From the NCBI GenBank assembly GCA_035610365.1, contig CM069433.1:176778882-176842881 (forward strand): 64,000 nt of DNA. Reading direction: 5' to 3'. Both the position numbers and the translations under genes were made by a program. The notes beneath the pieces are model-generated. The model saw only the letters and a program-made list of their open reading frames with translations. It was not told where the DNA came from and made no database searches. Source of the stretch: Aquatica leii. Taxonomy: Eukaryota; Arthropoda; Insecta; Coleoptera; Lampyridae. This document shows, in pieces, positions 23,103-33,705 of the stretch (position 1 is its first letter; each line of letters starts with the position of its first letter).

Positions 23103-24905
23103 AGCAGGAGACAGTTAAGGGTTCCCGAGTTATCCAGAGAGAACAAAATTAATCGGCTAAATTGGTGTCTCGAGCACCAGAACTGGACAGTTGAAGATTG
23201 GCAAAATGTTCTTTTTTCGGATGAAACCAGAATTGGTCTGAGATCAGATGACCGTCGAATTCGAGTTCTAAGAGGTCCAAGTAGACAAGCTAGACTGCAA
23301 ACGGCCAGATCTGTCCCAAAATACAAAGGAGGAACGGTAATGTTCTGGGGCCGTATCATGATAGGAGATGAAACTCTTTTGGTTCTACTATGCCAGAGTT
23401 TAACAGGTCCTAGGTACGTTGATTTGGTGCTAGAACCAATAATTAGGCTATAGAGAGGTGCGGTGGGAGACAATTTCGTCTTTATGTATGATAATGCCCC
23501 TCCACATAGCCGAGTTGTTACAGAATTTCTAGAAAGAGAAGCTGTGGCGGTTCTAGAATGGCCTGCCTCTTCACCAGACCTGAATCCTATTGAGCATGTG
23601 TGGGACTGTGTCAAAAAAAGGATTAGGGCTAGAGGAAATGCTCCAGGAAATTTGGAACAGCTCATTCTAGCCGCCTAAGAGGAATGGGCAAACGTATGTC
23701 AGGAACACGTTGACACGTTGATTAGAAGCATTCTTCGTCTAATTGCAGCTTGTATTAGGGCTAGAGGTGGTAACACTGACTATTAAATTGAAAAACATGT
23801 TCGAAAAAAAGTATCTAACTTTTGTTTAACCAACTACCTACATCTTTAGTTTTCGCATTTTTATTGTTTTTGTTCATCTTAAATCTTTGTTGTAATTTTT
23901 TTTCTCGTTGTAATTTAATAAACTACGTTATAATAAAGTCCTTCTCACTTTCTATACGGAATTTGTCAGAAATACTGAATAAGATCGGAAATATTGGGTG
24001 ATTCCATATAAGTTTGGTTGTGTATATGTACCTATTTTTAGTTTTTACAAACTTTTTCATTATAGACTTTACAATTGGTTTTTACTTTTTCTTTTAAATG
24101 CTATAAATCTGTAACATTATTTTTACAACATAATGATTAATGCATCATCTGGAAACAGCAAACATAAAACACTAAAATCTATTATTTATTTCAAATCGAC
24201 AAATCCAATATAACGAATCATACACAGAATCTTTAAAACTACTGTAAACTCCTTTATTTTTATGTTTAATGTTCGGTCGAATTTGAAGTAAAGGCTGAGG
24301 ACGAGCATTAAATGTAAATTCTAGATGTGTAAACAATTATTAGCTATTCATTTTTAACGTCTTGTACACCACAGTTATTATGAAACAAAAACTACTGTCA
24401 TATGTGATAAGGAATCTGTATTTAACACACACGTGCTGCGAAGATAACGATAGATGACGTCAGTCACGTAAGCAATGTAAGCATTGCACTCAAAGATGAT
24501 TGCACTAAGTATTATCTTTGGCGTAGGCGGCCCGGTTGAAGACTGCGAAAACATTTAAACATTTACTTATCTTCTTTTCTAACTCGCATAAAATTGTATT
24601 ATGTGTGTCTCACTCTTGATTGCAATAACTATCATCGTAATATAATGTAAATGCGGGCACAAGTACGTGTCAGCCTCGGGTAAATTCGCAAGCTTTCGTA
24701 TCTATTGCGTTTAAATTGACAATTATTTAAACGCATGAAATTTAAACGCAAATTTTCTGTATTTTAAAGCAAATAAAATATCTTTCTTATTCATTTTTGG
24801 AGGGTCATTGATCAAATCACCTAATAGAGAAGCCGCCACTGACAAGGACTAAGTTTAACTTCTATCAAAAGGATACGAATATATGGTTACAAAATTTAAT
24901 TTAAT

Positions 24906-24995
24906 GTACTCGCGAAGGCTTCCACGCCGGACCGTGTTGATATTGTACCGAAGTTGCCAACGTTTTGTAAGAAGCTTCATCAGGTCGTGAAAAAA
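24906..24995 (-). repeat. Penelope-like tail with degraded hammerhead motif
   Basis: Read on the minus strand: CGACCTGATGAAGCTTCTTA, AAAACGTTGGCAACTTCGGT, AACACGGTCC and CGTGGAAGCCTTCGCGA. The 59.4-kb copy has the same blocks in the same order, but this copy has lost the 3' half of stem II and the GAAA. It is a decayed member of the family. Confidence 0.65.
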
Positions 24996-25164
24996 ATCGA
25001 AAACTTAAAGAAATAAACGATCATTTAACAAAGAATCGCTACAGAGTTAGGTAATCAACTTGCAAACCAAGCCAGATATTAAAATCCGTGGAGTTTATTT
25101 AATTAGTAAATGTTTATTTATACCTATAACTCAATTATAACAGTAGTTTACGTAACAAGAGTCG

Positions 25165-25607
25165 AAAGTAAGGAATAGCATAACGAACGTTAATGCGACG
25201 TGAGGCCGCACGGCCGAGCGTTGCATGTGAGTGAGTTATGCTATGATTCCTTCGACGAGAGTAACGTACATTATTTTTTGTTTTGTCTTTTGTAAGATTA
25301 CATTCTTTTTGAAAAAATTTAAAAAATCAACAGAAATATAATATTGGCACTACATTTATTACTAAATGTGTCAAATTTGACATTAACTTGAACTTTGTTT
25401 TTTTCAATTTTAACTGAATTTCAAGATTTTTTAAATGATTTTTCCACCTGTTGCATACTCGTTCTAATATAATAATTGACTTTGAACACTTACATTTATG
25501 TGGATTCTTAGTTTTCATTTTGCCACCTTAGAGCATTTTTCGCTTATTATGTAACTACACTAACGAAACAATATTGACGTTTGCGATGTTGGCAGCACAA
25601 AAAAATT
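25165..25607 (-). repeat. Dispersed repeat with small conserved ORF and hairpin, copy 1
   Basis: On the minus strand it starts TTTTTTTGTGCTGCCAACAT, has ACGTCAATATTG and TTCGTTAGTGTAGTTACATA, then an ORF (25518-25327, 63 codons) and finally an inverted repeat (CGTTACTCTCGTCGAAGGAA ... TTCCTTACTTTCGACTCTTG) around a GC-rich loop, ending CTTGTTACGTAAA. The 53.87-kb copy shares the start, ORF and end. The ORF product is basic, with CKCSKSIIILERV and RWKNHLKNLEIQLKLKK; the function is unknown. In 40 aligned residues I count 28 identities between copies, and most changes are conservative. Confidence 0.65.
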
Positions 25608-25639
25608 AACACAATTCAACGTATGTGTTCAGAAAACTA

Positions 25640-27240
25640 AAACATCGGTTATTATGTCGCATCAATGTTTTCAATAATTTTTTATATATGTATGTGTTGC
25701 GGATACGTTTAGGGGCAGTTGGGGTGAATTGCGGTCAGTTAGGCAAATTTATCAATTCGAAGTTCCTGAAATGCATATAATAAAGAAAATAGTAAGATAT
25801 AAGTAAGACACAGGTGTTCAGTAAGAAAATATTTTATTTTAATGAAAAAAAGTAAATTCATGTTTCTGTTTGAACCGAAATTACCTACATATTAGTGATA
25901 ATTGTGGACACGTATTGGGATTACCACATATTCACAAAGATAATCTTTTTATTCAATTTCTACACGTTTTATAACTCCATTGATCACAGAGGGCGCAACT
26001 GATTCAAATTTCATTGTTGCCAAATTCTCCGTAGACAAGATTATCCGAAGATTGGTGGCTTTACACTTTGGATTGATATTTGGACGGCACAATGTCAATC
26101 TTAGACTTTTTATTATCATTGCAAATAATACTTTTCCTTAGAACATCAACATTCAAAACTCTTGTCTGCCTTTGCTTTGCCTTGGTTTTTTGTACTTTTC
26201 TTGCTTTTCTTTTCTTCATTATCTACAGCAGTTCCTATAAAAGGATTCTCGATTGCTTCGTTTTGTTTCTTGCAGATGTATAGTTTTTTAAAGACTTTTG
26301 ATATTTTCTGCGAGAAGGAAGTCATCCTTTGAAAAAACATCTGAGTTTATCCGGCAAATGCCAGTAGTTTCGAACCTGTTGATAGTACTTTTTTTCGTTG
26401 TTAATTTTTCACCAGGGTGGCTTTATAAGTATTGATCGCATTCTACATCATATACCGTTTATAAAATGTCACATCTAGTGGTTGAACCCGATGCGACTAG
26501 TCAAAACAATAATGCCATTTTTGCGATAGAAGTTATATGTAGAGATTCACAAAGCCAAATAGCTTGACTTGAAGCGTAAAAGTTTAGCTTGGGCTTGAAA
26601 GTCAAAAATTAAAAAATAACAGAAATACACAATAAACACTTGATGTTTATAGCAATACTACATTTATTCACGTGTAGTAAGCAAGGTAATAGGCACAAAA
26701 TAGTATAGAGTATTCACGATGCGGGGTTTGAATGTGTATACTTGATGACGCGTTCCCGCTTGACTTCTGATTGATCCCGAGTTTTGAGGTAACCTAGTGT
26801 ACAGCGTGTTTCTGATAAACGACTACAAACTTAAGGAGAAGTTTTCTTACGACGTTGAATAAAAATTTTTCATAGTTTGGTACATTGTGTTCTCGATTAT
26901 GTTTATTTGCGGTTGTAACCAAAACAAGACTTCCGCTAAATAAACAAAAAACGTTGGATGGTAAGAAGTATAAATTATAATTTTAGCTTTTTTAAGAACT
27001 CGTTTCGATAATTTTCTTAATTTCTGTTTTGATTTCTTCAGTTGACGCTGTCTGCTAAGTAATTTATGTAAATTACCTTCGATAAACTTTTTATGCGGTA
27101 TGAATTCTATATCAAGATAATATTATTTTCAAGAGTTTGAAAGTTTGGTAAAAGTTTGATTTGGCTAATATTGACCTTGATTATTTAAAAGCTTGGTTTG
27201 ATTTCAAGGCAAACCGTGTCTGTAAATCTTTAGTTATATG
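25640..27240. other. Flank and worn 3' region of pogo-type element
   Basis: No intact gene. On the minus strand 26340-26146 is a Lys-rich 64-residue frame that may be the worn C-terminal tail of the pogo-type transposase. Near 25715 GGGGCAGTTGGGGTGAATTG looks like a possible element end, but no inverted partner was found. Confidence 0.35.
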
Positions 27241-28050
27241 CCTTCAATATGCAATGACTTACGTGATTGTCGACGATTAATGAAACACGACCGTCTTTTG
27301 AGGATCTGACATGATGGAAGTGTGCAAGCTAATCTATTAATAGAGCTTTATTTATCCAGTCATGAGGGGAAAACGCATTCGCTTCACAATGAGGTTCATT
27401 TCTTTTCGGTTGAGGATCTATTCTCGGACGTGCAAATAAAAATAAAAAAAGGAGCACGTAAATCCTTGAAGTTTCAAAGAAGCACATTACTGTTGTAGTT
27501 CGTTCTTTTTCTGCGCTTGCCATAAACCTCATTTGAGCCACTATTATCTCCGTTTCATCGACATTAAAAATACGTGCCGGCGATAGTATCAAGTTTTGGA
27601 AAAAAATTTTTTTTGTTAAATACTGTTGTCTATTAATGCTTGTAGGTTGTGGTTTTGTGACCGAGATTTCCGAGTTGTGTTTCAGAAACCCTTTAAACCA
27701 ATCCCTATCGGTTGCTTTATTTTCTTTGATCAATGTTTTTTTTTATAATGTTTGCTTTTGCGTAACTACATGCACATTGCTTAATTTTTCTTCTAGTTAA
27801 ACCATAAAATATTTTAGATAACTTGCTATTTTCAGCAAGAAGTTCTTTTTCTTGTCCTACTGAGAATACAGCTTTTACAAGTGTTTGATGGCAGAGCCAT
27901 CTCATAGTATAAATTTACTATGTGATTAAAATTAACTGTAGATAGCTATAAACGATGGTAAATACGTTGAGTTAGTTTAACACCCGCGAAATTCAAAATA
28001 AGCTTTGAAAAATTCGTCGGGATAAAACCACAACCAATTGTGTAAACGCC

Positions 28051-28094
28051 ACCAGAGTGAACTACTAGACAGCTGTTTCGCCCTTTTGGGGCTC
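28051..28094 (-). ncRNA. Truncated hammerhead in the inverted partial monomer
   Basis: On the minus strand GATGAGCCCCAAAAGGGCGA, AACAGCTGTC and TAGTAGTTCACTCTGG are present, but the 5' strand of stem I and the first two bases of CTGATGA are replaced at the inversion junction. It cannot fold as a complete ribozyme. A 39-base segment present in the full monomers is also missing just downstream. Confidence 0.8.
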
Positions 28095-28806
28095 ATCCCC
28101 AATGTCCTTTTACGCATTGCTCACCCCCAATGTCCTTTTACGTTGTGGTTTTATCCCGACGAATTTTTAAAAGCTTATTTTGAATTTCGCGGGTGTTAAA
28201 CTAACTCAACGTATTTACCATCGTTTATAGCTATTAGATGAGTTTGTATTCTCTTTACCTTAATATCAAGGTATTAATAAATTTGCTGTATATATATCCA
28301 CGGCGGTGGTAGGGTGGTTGGTATCTTCGAGTTTGCGATCACATAAAAAAAATAATCATACCATTTAAAGATTTAATTAAGGCACATATATATATAATTA
28401 TATGTACAATGTTGCAACGGCAACTTCTACATTTAATCTTTAGGCAGCTATTTGGATTAACCGCTATAATGGTACTGCTCATGCAACTCTAAAATCTTTT
28501 CTTTCCCCTTATTTTAAAATCCTCGACACGCCCAGATCGAATTCAAAGCTGGCACATATATAAATATCGAAATATGTATATACCGAGACTTACAAAATAA
28601 ACTTAAAAATAGATTATTAATTATTACTAATAAGAAGAAAAAATGAGTATAAGATAACGACAAAACAGCTATCTACAGTTAATTTTAATCACATAGTAAA
28701 TTTATACTATGAGATGGCTCTGCCATCAAACACTTGTGAATGCTAAGTTCGTCGTACTTAATTATAAAGCTATAAGGGGCGTCAATGCAATTGTGGGAAC
28801 AACATT

Positions 28807-28870
28807 AGAGTGTATCTCCTACTACTGATGAGCCCCAAAAGGGCGAAACAGCTGTCTAGTAGTTCACTCT
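28807..28870 (+). ncRNA. Type I hammerhead ribozyme, monomer 1
   Basis: All core parts are present and correctly placed. Stem I: AGAGTG with CACTCT and CTACTA (28819-28824) with TAGTAG (28857-28862), separated by an internal loop. Conserved CTGATGA at 28825-28831. Stem II: GCCC/GGGC with loop CAAAA. GAAA at 28845-28848. Short stem III AC/GU with loop AGCT. Cleavage triplet GTC ending at 28856. The minimal stem III is typical of Penelope/retrozyme hammerheads. Predicted cut is after C28856. No core position deviates from the consensus, so the ribozyme should be active. Confidence 0.92.
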
Positions 28871-29149
28871 GGTGGCGTTTACACAATTGCATTGACATTG
28901 CTCACCCCCAATGTCCTTTTACGTTGTGGTTTTATCCCGACGAATTTTTCAAAGCTTATTTTGAATTTCGCGGGTGTTAAACTAACTCAACGTATTTACC
29001 ATCGTTTATAGCTATCTACAGTTAATTTTAATCACATAGTAAATTTATACTATGAGATGGCTCTGCCATCAAACACTTGTGAATGCTAAGTTCGTCGTAC
29101 TTAATTATAAAGCTATAAAGGGCGTCAATGCAATTGTGGGAACAACATT

Positions 29150-29213
29150 AGAGTGTATCTCCTACTACTGATGAGCCCCAAAAGGGCGAAACAGCTGTCT
29201 AGTAGTTCACTCT
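29150..29213 (+). ncRNA. Type I hammerhead ribozyme, monomer 2
   Basis: Identical to the first ribozyme and exactly 343 bases downstream: CTGATGA at 29168-29174, stem II GCCC/GGGC, GAAA, GTC with predicted cleavage after C29199. Confidence 0.92.
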
Positions 29214-29978
29214 GGTGGCGTTTACACAATTGCATTGACATTGCTCACCCCCAATGTCCTTTTACGTTGTGGTTTTATCCCGACGAATTTTTCAAAGCTT
29301 ATTTTGAATTTCACGGGTGTTAAACTAACTCAACGTATTTACCATCGTTTATAGCTATTTACAGTTAATACAGCTTTTCTTTCTAGTACCGTTTGTAAAG
29401 TCCTGTTGTTTTTAAAACAATTCTGTAGTGTGGATTTAGGAATAGAGAATCTCAAACTAACTTGGCGTATGCTTCCTTTTTTAGCAATGGCATTTAACGC
29501 TGTGTTTAATTTTTCGGCTGTCCAAGAAGTTTTATTTGAAATACGTTTGTACTATCTGGGCATCTGCAATAAAACAATACATGTTTGTAAGCAAAAGTTA
29601 TATGGTGAATATTTCGTAAGCCGCCCGCATTTACCTCCAAAATCTTGGTCGGAGTTACCATTTTTTTTGCAATATAGCTAAATGAAGTCGTTAACATAAA
29701 ACAAGGCAAGATTAAACTATTTTTCTGTTGTGATGTAAGTAACAGATACGTTTAACTATCAAAAAAATCTAATCTACCATTATTGAAATACGTTTTTTTA
29801 TCTTCAAAGCTACCCTATTTTTATTATTGAATTCTTAAGTATAAAAATCTTGTTAGTTTTCTTTATACTGTGACGTATATGATTTAAACCAGCTAATCAA
29901 TAGAGCTTTTCTGTTTTTTTCCAGATAATATCCCATATAGCACAAGTACGTACTTTTTATGTGCACTGTACGTACTTG

Positions 29979-31763
29979 GACGAAATTCCAAACCGTTCTG
30001 AAGTTATGCGACAAATGCGAATTTTCACGATTTCATTTTGTCAAATTGATACTTTGTGGTTGATGTTAAATTAATAGTAAGAGAACCTCCTGCAAGTATG
30101 GCATGCAGCAAATTGGAATCCGACGTTTCTTTTCCAGTAACCATCATCAACTTTGTTTTTTTTAAATACGGTCCCCTTTTATACATAATATTGGAAGATC
30201 TTTTTATTTTGCATTCAAGCATGTATCACATTTTATGGTTAAATTGCGATTTTTAAACTTTACGATTATCGGAGGAAATGTAAGTATGGGCTTGTATCAC
30301 TCATAATAAAATTTAAACCGAATTCTATTCTTTTTAGAAAAATAGGCGTAGGAAAACAAATACATATTATGATTTGTTGAATTGAATTAAATTTTTGTCT
30401 CAACTTGGCAGTTACTTTATTTGTTTTCCGTACTAATTCTGGTTAGTAGTTAATTTATTGATGAAATATGGTAACAGGATTTTCAAATGGAGAAAAGTTT
30501 GACATAATATCGTGATACTTCTTAAGTAATCAAAATTGCATTACAGCGGAGCGCCTGTATTTGAACAAGTATCCTGAAAGGAAGTAATCAAATAAAAGAA
30601 CATTCAGCAAGTTATCATATAACTACCCTAAAGAACATGGGGTTTTAAAAAACAATGTATTGCTATCCGTTACTTAAAATGTGGGTATATCTAAATTAAC
30701 AGCACATTTTATTCTAAAGAAAACAAAATTTCATTCGTCAAATACAAAATTAGCCAAGTACTTAGATCAGGTGACTCAGAAAAACTGAGACTATTCTGTG
30801 AGTGGTAAAATGCCATGAGAACAATAATTTTCTTTTCCACATATTATGGTCTGATAAAGGTATGGTTTCCAGTGATGGGATATTTAATAGAAAAACGTTC
30901 ATCATTGGTCTCATAAAAATCCCATTATGCAAAGAATCACGACATCAACACCGTTTTGCCTTCAATCCGTGCATTAGGATTTTAGAAAGAAAAATAATAG
31001 GAGCTTTTTTATAATCAAAATTTAACAACGCCACGTTATTTAAATTTACTTTGGATGACGCTCTTGATAGTTTAGCCTTAGCCAAAGTACGTGATTTTTG
31101 GTTTCAGCAGTATGGTGCAACTGCCTACAATTTACGCGTGGTTAAGGATTACTTTTTAAATAGGTTTGCCGAAAGAGTTTTAAGCTCCCATTCTGAAACA
31201 CCCTGGCCAGCTCGTTCTCCAGATATAACCCCGCTGGATTTTTCTTTATGTGTATAAACATATATTTGGAACAGATTTTATTTTGAATTATTGTTATGCG
31301 TTATGTTTAAATTTTTTTGTCACCAATTGTTATCTGTTTATTTATGTCTTGTTGACTGATTGTAATTAATTGGTTATAAAATTTGTATTCAAAATTGATA
31401 ATAAAAAGCTCTTCTAATATTATGTATAAAAAATCAGGACTGTATTTAAAAAAAAACAAAGTTGATGTTACTTGAAAACGAAACGTCGGATTTCAATTTG
31501 CCTACATTCCATGTTAAAGAACGTTAAAAAGTACCTATAGAAGTTTCTCTTACTTTTTATTTAAAATCAACCACAAAGTAACAATTTGCCAAAAACAAAA
31601 TCGTGAAAATTCGTTTTTGTCGGAACGGTTCAAAATTTCGTCAGTTTAAAAACGTCATTTTACTAAACTTTGAAATGTCCAACTTTTCTTCCATTTAATC
31701 GAAACTATATCTTACCGTTTTCGAAATCCCAAAACATGACCCCTCCTTATCTTGAACACAGTG
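29979..31763 (+). mobile_element. Tc1/mariner-superfamily element with long inverted arms
   Basis: 29979-30212 and 31399-31642 are inverted copies (shared blocks: GAATTTTCACGATTT, TACTTTGTGGTTGAT, AAATCCGACGTTTC / GAATCCGACGTTTC, ATACATAATATT), arms about 235-245 bp. The right side continues ~120 bp farther to TACACTGTGTTCAAGATAAG (inverted), a plausible true end at TA; the left side lacks this and is truncated. A transposase remnant lies between the arms. Confidence 0.75.
30560..31257 (+). pseudogene. DDE transposase remnant of the DUF4817/DDE_3 type
   Basis: Broken plus-strand frames retain LYLNKYPERK..NKRTFSK (the N-terminal HTH region), FCEW, then FHILWSDKGMVSSDGIFNRK (first Asp; ILWSDE-type), HQHRFAFNPCIRILERKIIG, then DFWFQQYGATAYNLRVVKDY (second motif normally FQQDGAPAH; the Asp is replaced by Tyr) and WPARSPDITPLDF (third acidic). 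Loss of the second catalytic Asp and several frameshifts make it non-functional. The family name is from memory of this recurring insect transposase type. Confidence 0.72.
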
Positions 31764-31769
31764 TATAAT

Positions 31770-33700
31770 TATAGTTTACCGTAAAATACAAAAAATGTAA
31801 AATTTACAAACCAAAAATATTGTAATAACATATTTGAAAACTAGTAACGTTTTTTGTTTGTTTTTTTTTTACTTTTAGTTCATTTTTAGATATAGACCTT
31901 TTCTAACTCGTTATAGCATAATCAGTGACTTTTTAAAAATCGTTCATATAAAAAGCAAGTAAATATAGTAGTTCGAAACGTAATAACTAAATCAATTAAA
32001 CTTTCTATGAAAGGAGTGTAATTATAATATTATTTATTTATTCAGTGTCACTTAGGGGCTTATACAATATTATTTAAAACAATAGATTTTCTTTTATACA
32101 GTTTTTTACAGTTGGAAATAAAATAAGAAAATGAGTTCTGAATAAATTAAAGAAAATTATTCTGATAATTTAATTTTTCTCTAATCTTTCAATTTTATTT
32201 TTCATATAGATACGATTTTTGATGTATTTTCAAGGTACACTACCATTATTTACTTAAAAAGTTTGTACTTTAGACATTTCACACTTTATACAATTTTATT
32301 CTTAATTATTTGCTACGAAATCGTGTGAATTAGAAATAACTTCTATATAGAATAATTTTAGCTTATTTTCTCATCTAAAAAACGTTAGCTTAGTGAAAAC
32401 ATCTTCAACTATGTAGGTCTGTTTATAAAATAAACGATTAATTGTTTGTATTACAAAAATGAAAACTTTCATAAGCAAGCAATTTTTGCTGGCGTTAAAT
32501 TTATGTAAAATATGTTTTCTTACTTCCACACATTTCATAATGTTTTAGGTGCGCTACAAATACAATTAAAATTTAACCTAAAAAATTCCGAAGGCTAACT
32601 GTAAGAGAGGTATTCAAGTTTGCTGCTATTCGTTATATTGTTACATATAAGGTTGGGCTTTAAAAACCTCGATTATAATTTATATAAGTTAACATTATGC
32701 ATATATACAAATAATTTGTATTCAGTGACATTCAAATTCGCTATATATTCAGTATTAGTAAATGTTAATTTATTTATGTTGCTTATATTTTTATGAGTTA
32801 CGTATATTTATGATTGGGGATGAAATCAATGTCTGTATTTATGAATGATCTCATAGCTAAATTTATTACACATATGTGTTTAATGGATTTCTAATGTTAG
32901 AATTTAGTACATGTGGAACAGTGCTAATGTTTAAATTATACGAGTTTATATTGATAAGTTAATTGGCAATGGTATTAACTGTAACTAAGTACAAAAGAAA
33001 TACCAAGCTTAAAACTTCCATTGTCTTTGAATAAAACAACTTCTTGCTAAGACCATTTACGTGGTACAAGGTGAAGAAGATCGTCGTTAATGTATGTAAT
33101 TACAGGGTATTAAATACCGAATTATGGGTATTAATTACGGCGTACGTTGATGTTCTAGTAAATCAACGCTAAATTAACTACTCAAGGTAGATTGGAATTA
33201 ATATTTTACTTTGACATTATAAAAAAATAATTTTATGGCTTAGAAGTTGTTATAATGTTACCGTAAACGCCCAAAATCCGTTATGTCGCAAATTTACTAG
33301 TTAAAATGCAAGCGTCAGTAATATCTAGTAATTAATAAAAAAAATCAGATACTTTTCATAATTCTATGCAGAAGAAAATATGCGTTATCAAATGAAAATT
33401 CTTTTATGTACTAACTATAAAGCAACTACTAATAAAAGGTTCCAATTTTTTTTTGTAAAATAATGTTGATGAAACCTTTAAAAACCTCATCTACAAAGAT
33501 GAGCACTATTTTCGATTAGGCTTCGAATAGTTATGAACTAAAAACACAAGTAATATGCACGAAAAACGCAAAAAATTTGCAATTCAATAAATTTTATTAT
33601 TTATTTCTTATATAATACATTACTAAATAAACGATATAGTACTAAATACTAGAAAAAATATAAATCTTGATCACATTTAATAATGTTCATAACATTCGTT
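31770..33700. other. AT-rich stretch, no gene recognised
   Basis: No supported coding sequence, element ends or RNA. Confidence 0.45.
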
Positions 33701-33705
33701 TTGAT

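Larger units (their letters stand above)
21346..23786 (+). pseudogene. Tc1-type transposase, split by a 1.4-kb insertion
   Basis: The N-terminal half (21346-21700) has the paired helix-turn-helix typical of Tc1: RGRIITLVEQGMSQRHIAAA, VSQGIVSKTHTRF, a GR-rich linker (RPRQSRRRVT) and a second HTH (SLETVRKRLRARNLFS). It resumes at ~23103 with NWTVEDWQNVLFSDETR (first Asp), YDNAPPHS (second Asp) and SPDLNPIEHVWD (Glu), i.e. the DDE triad of Tc1 with about 33 residues between the last two by my count. In-frame stops occur at 23451 (TAG) and 23676 (TAA). The C-terminus runs to a natural stop at 23786. Apart from the insertion and two stops it is well preserved. Its own terminal inverted repeats were not identified. 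Confidence 0.88.
19340..24841. mobile_element. 5.5-kb hAT-ended composite element
   Basis: Left end CAGTGGCGGCTGG at 19340; right end, inverted, CAGTGGCGGCTTC, ending at 24841. Subterminal GAGGGTCATT / GGAGGGTCATT motifs follow near both ends. Outside lie ATAAGGAC (19332-19339) and ACAAGGAC (24842-24849), an 8-bp target duplication with one mismatch. These are hAT hallmarks. The interior contains a minus-strand RT (19442-21092) and a plus-strand Tc1 gene that is itself interrupted. No hAT transposase belonging to the outer element is evident, so it is non-autonomous and grew by nested insertion. Confidence 0.82.
28669..29354 (+). repeat. Two tandem 343-bp retrozyme monomers
   Basis: Units 28669-29011 and 29012-29354 start CTATCTACAGTTAATTTTAA and differ at only a few positions (for example ATAAGGGG/ATAAAGGG, TTTCGCGGG/TTTCACGGG). 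The near-identity suggests recent duplication, as expected from rolling or multimeric RNA copies. Self-cleavage at both ribozymes would release a 343-nt RNA (28857-29199) that could circularise. Confidence 0.9.
27877..29368 (+). mobile_element. Retrozyme/Penelope-like insertion with hammerhead ribozymes
   Basis: A 1492-bp insertion in the pogo gene bounded by perfect 10-bp direct repeats TACAGCTTTT (27867-27876, 29369-29378); removing it rejoins the host reading frame. Layout: an inverted partial monomer (27877-~28094), a short direct partial monomer (~28095-28235), a unique spacer (28236-28668), two full tandem monomers, and 14 bases of a third. The inverted copy starts with a 57-base tail that has no partner at the right end. 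Tandem hammerhead monomers plus an inverted truncated copy plus variable target duplications are features of Penelope-like elements and metazoan retrozymes. No RT is encoded, so movement must depend on another element. Confidence 0.85.
27240..29520 (-). pseudogene. Pogo/Tigger-type transposase, split by the retrozyme-like insertion
   Basis: Minus strand. The N-terminal HTH lies at 29520-29379 (SWTAEKLNTALNAIAKKGSI, RQVSLRFSIPKSTLQNCFK, LERKAV) and continues after the insertion at 27876 with FSVGQEKELL, FYGLTRRKIKQCACSYAKA (CENP-B-type HTH). A frame change follows, then WFKGFLKHNSEISVTKPQ, ARIFNVDETEI (first catalytic Asp) and HDWINKALL, then HFHHVRSSKDGRVSLIVDNH (second Asp). The third acidic residue region is not recognisable. 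Pogo-superfamily transposases move elements at TA sites and are related to CENP-B and jerky. The copy has several frameshifts. Confidence 0.8.

Noticed and set aside
27877..29368. Interpretation as a simple foldback DNA transposon
   Set aside because: The arms are not terminal on the left, the units are tandem and carry hammerheads, and the 10-bp duplication fits a retrotransposition route better.
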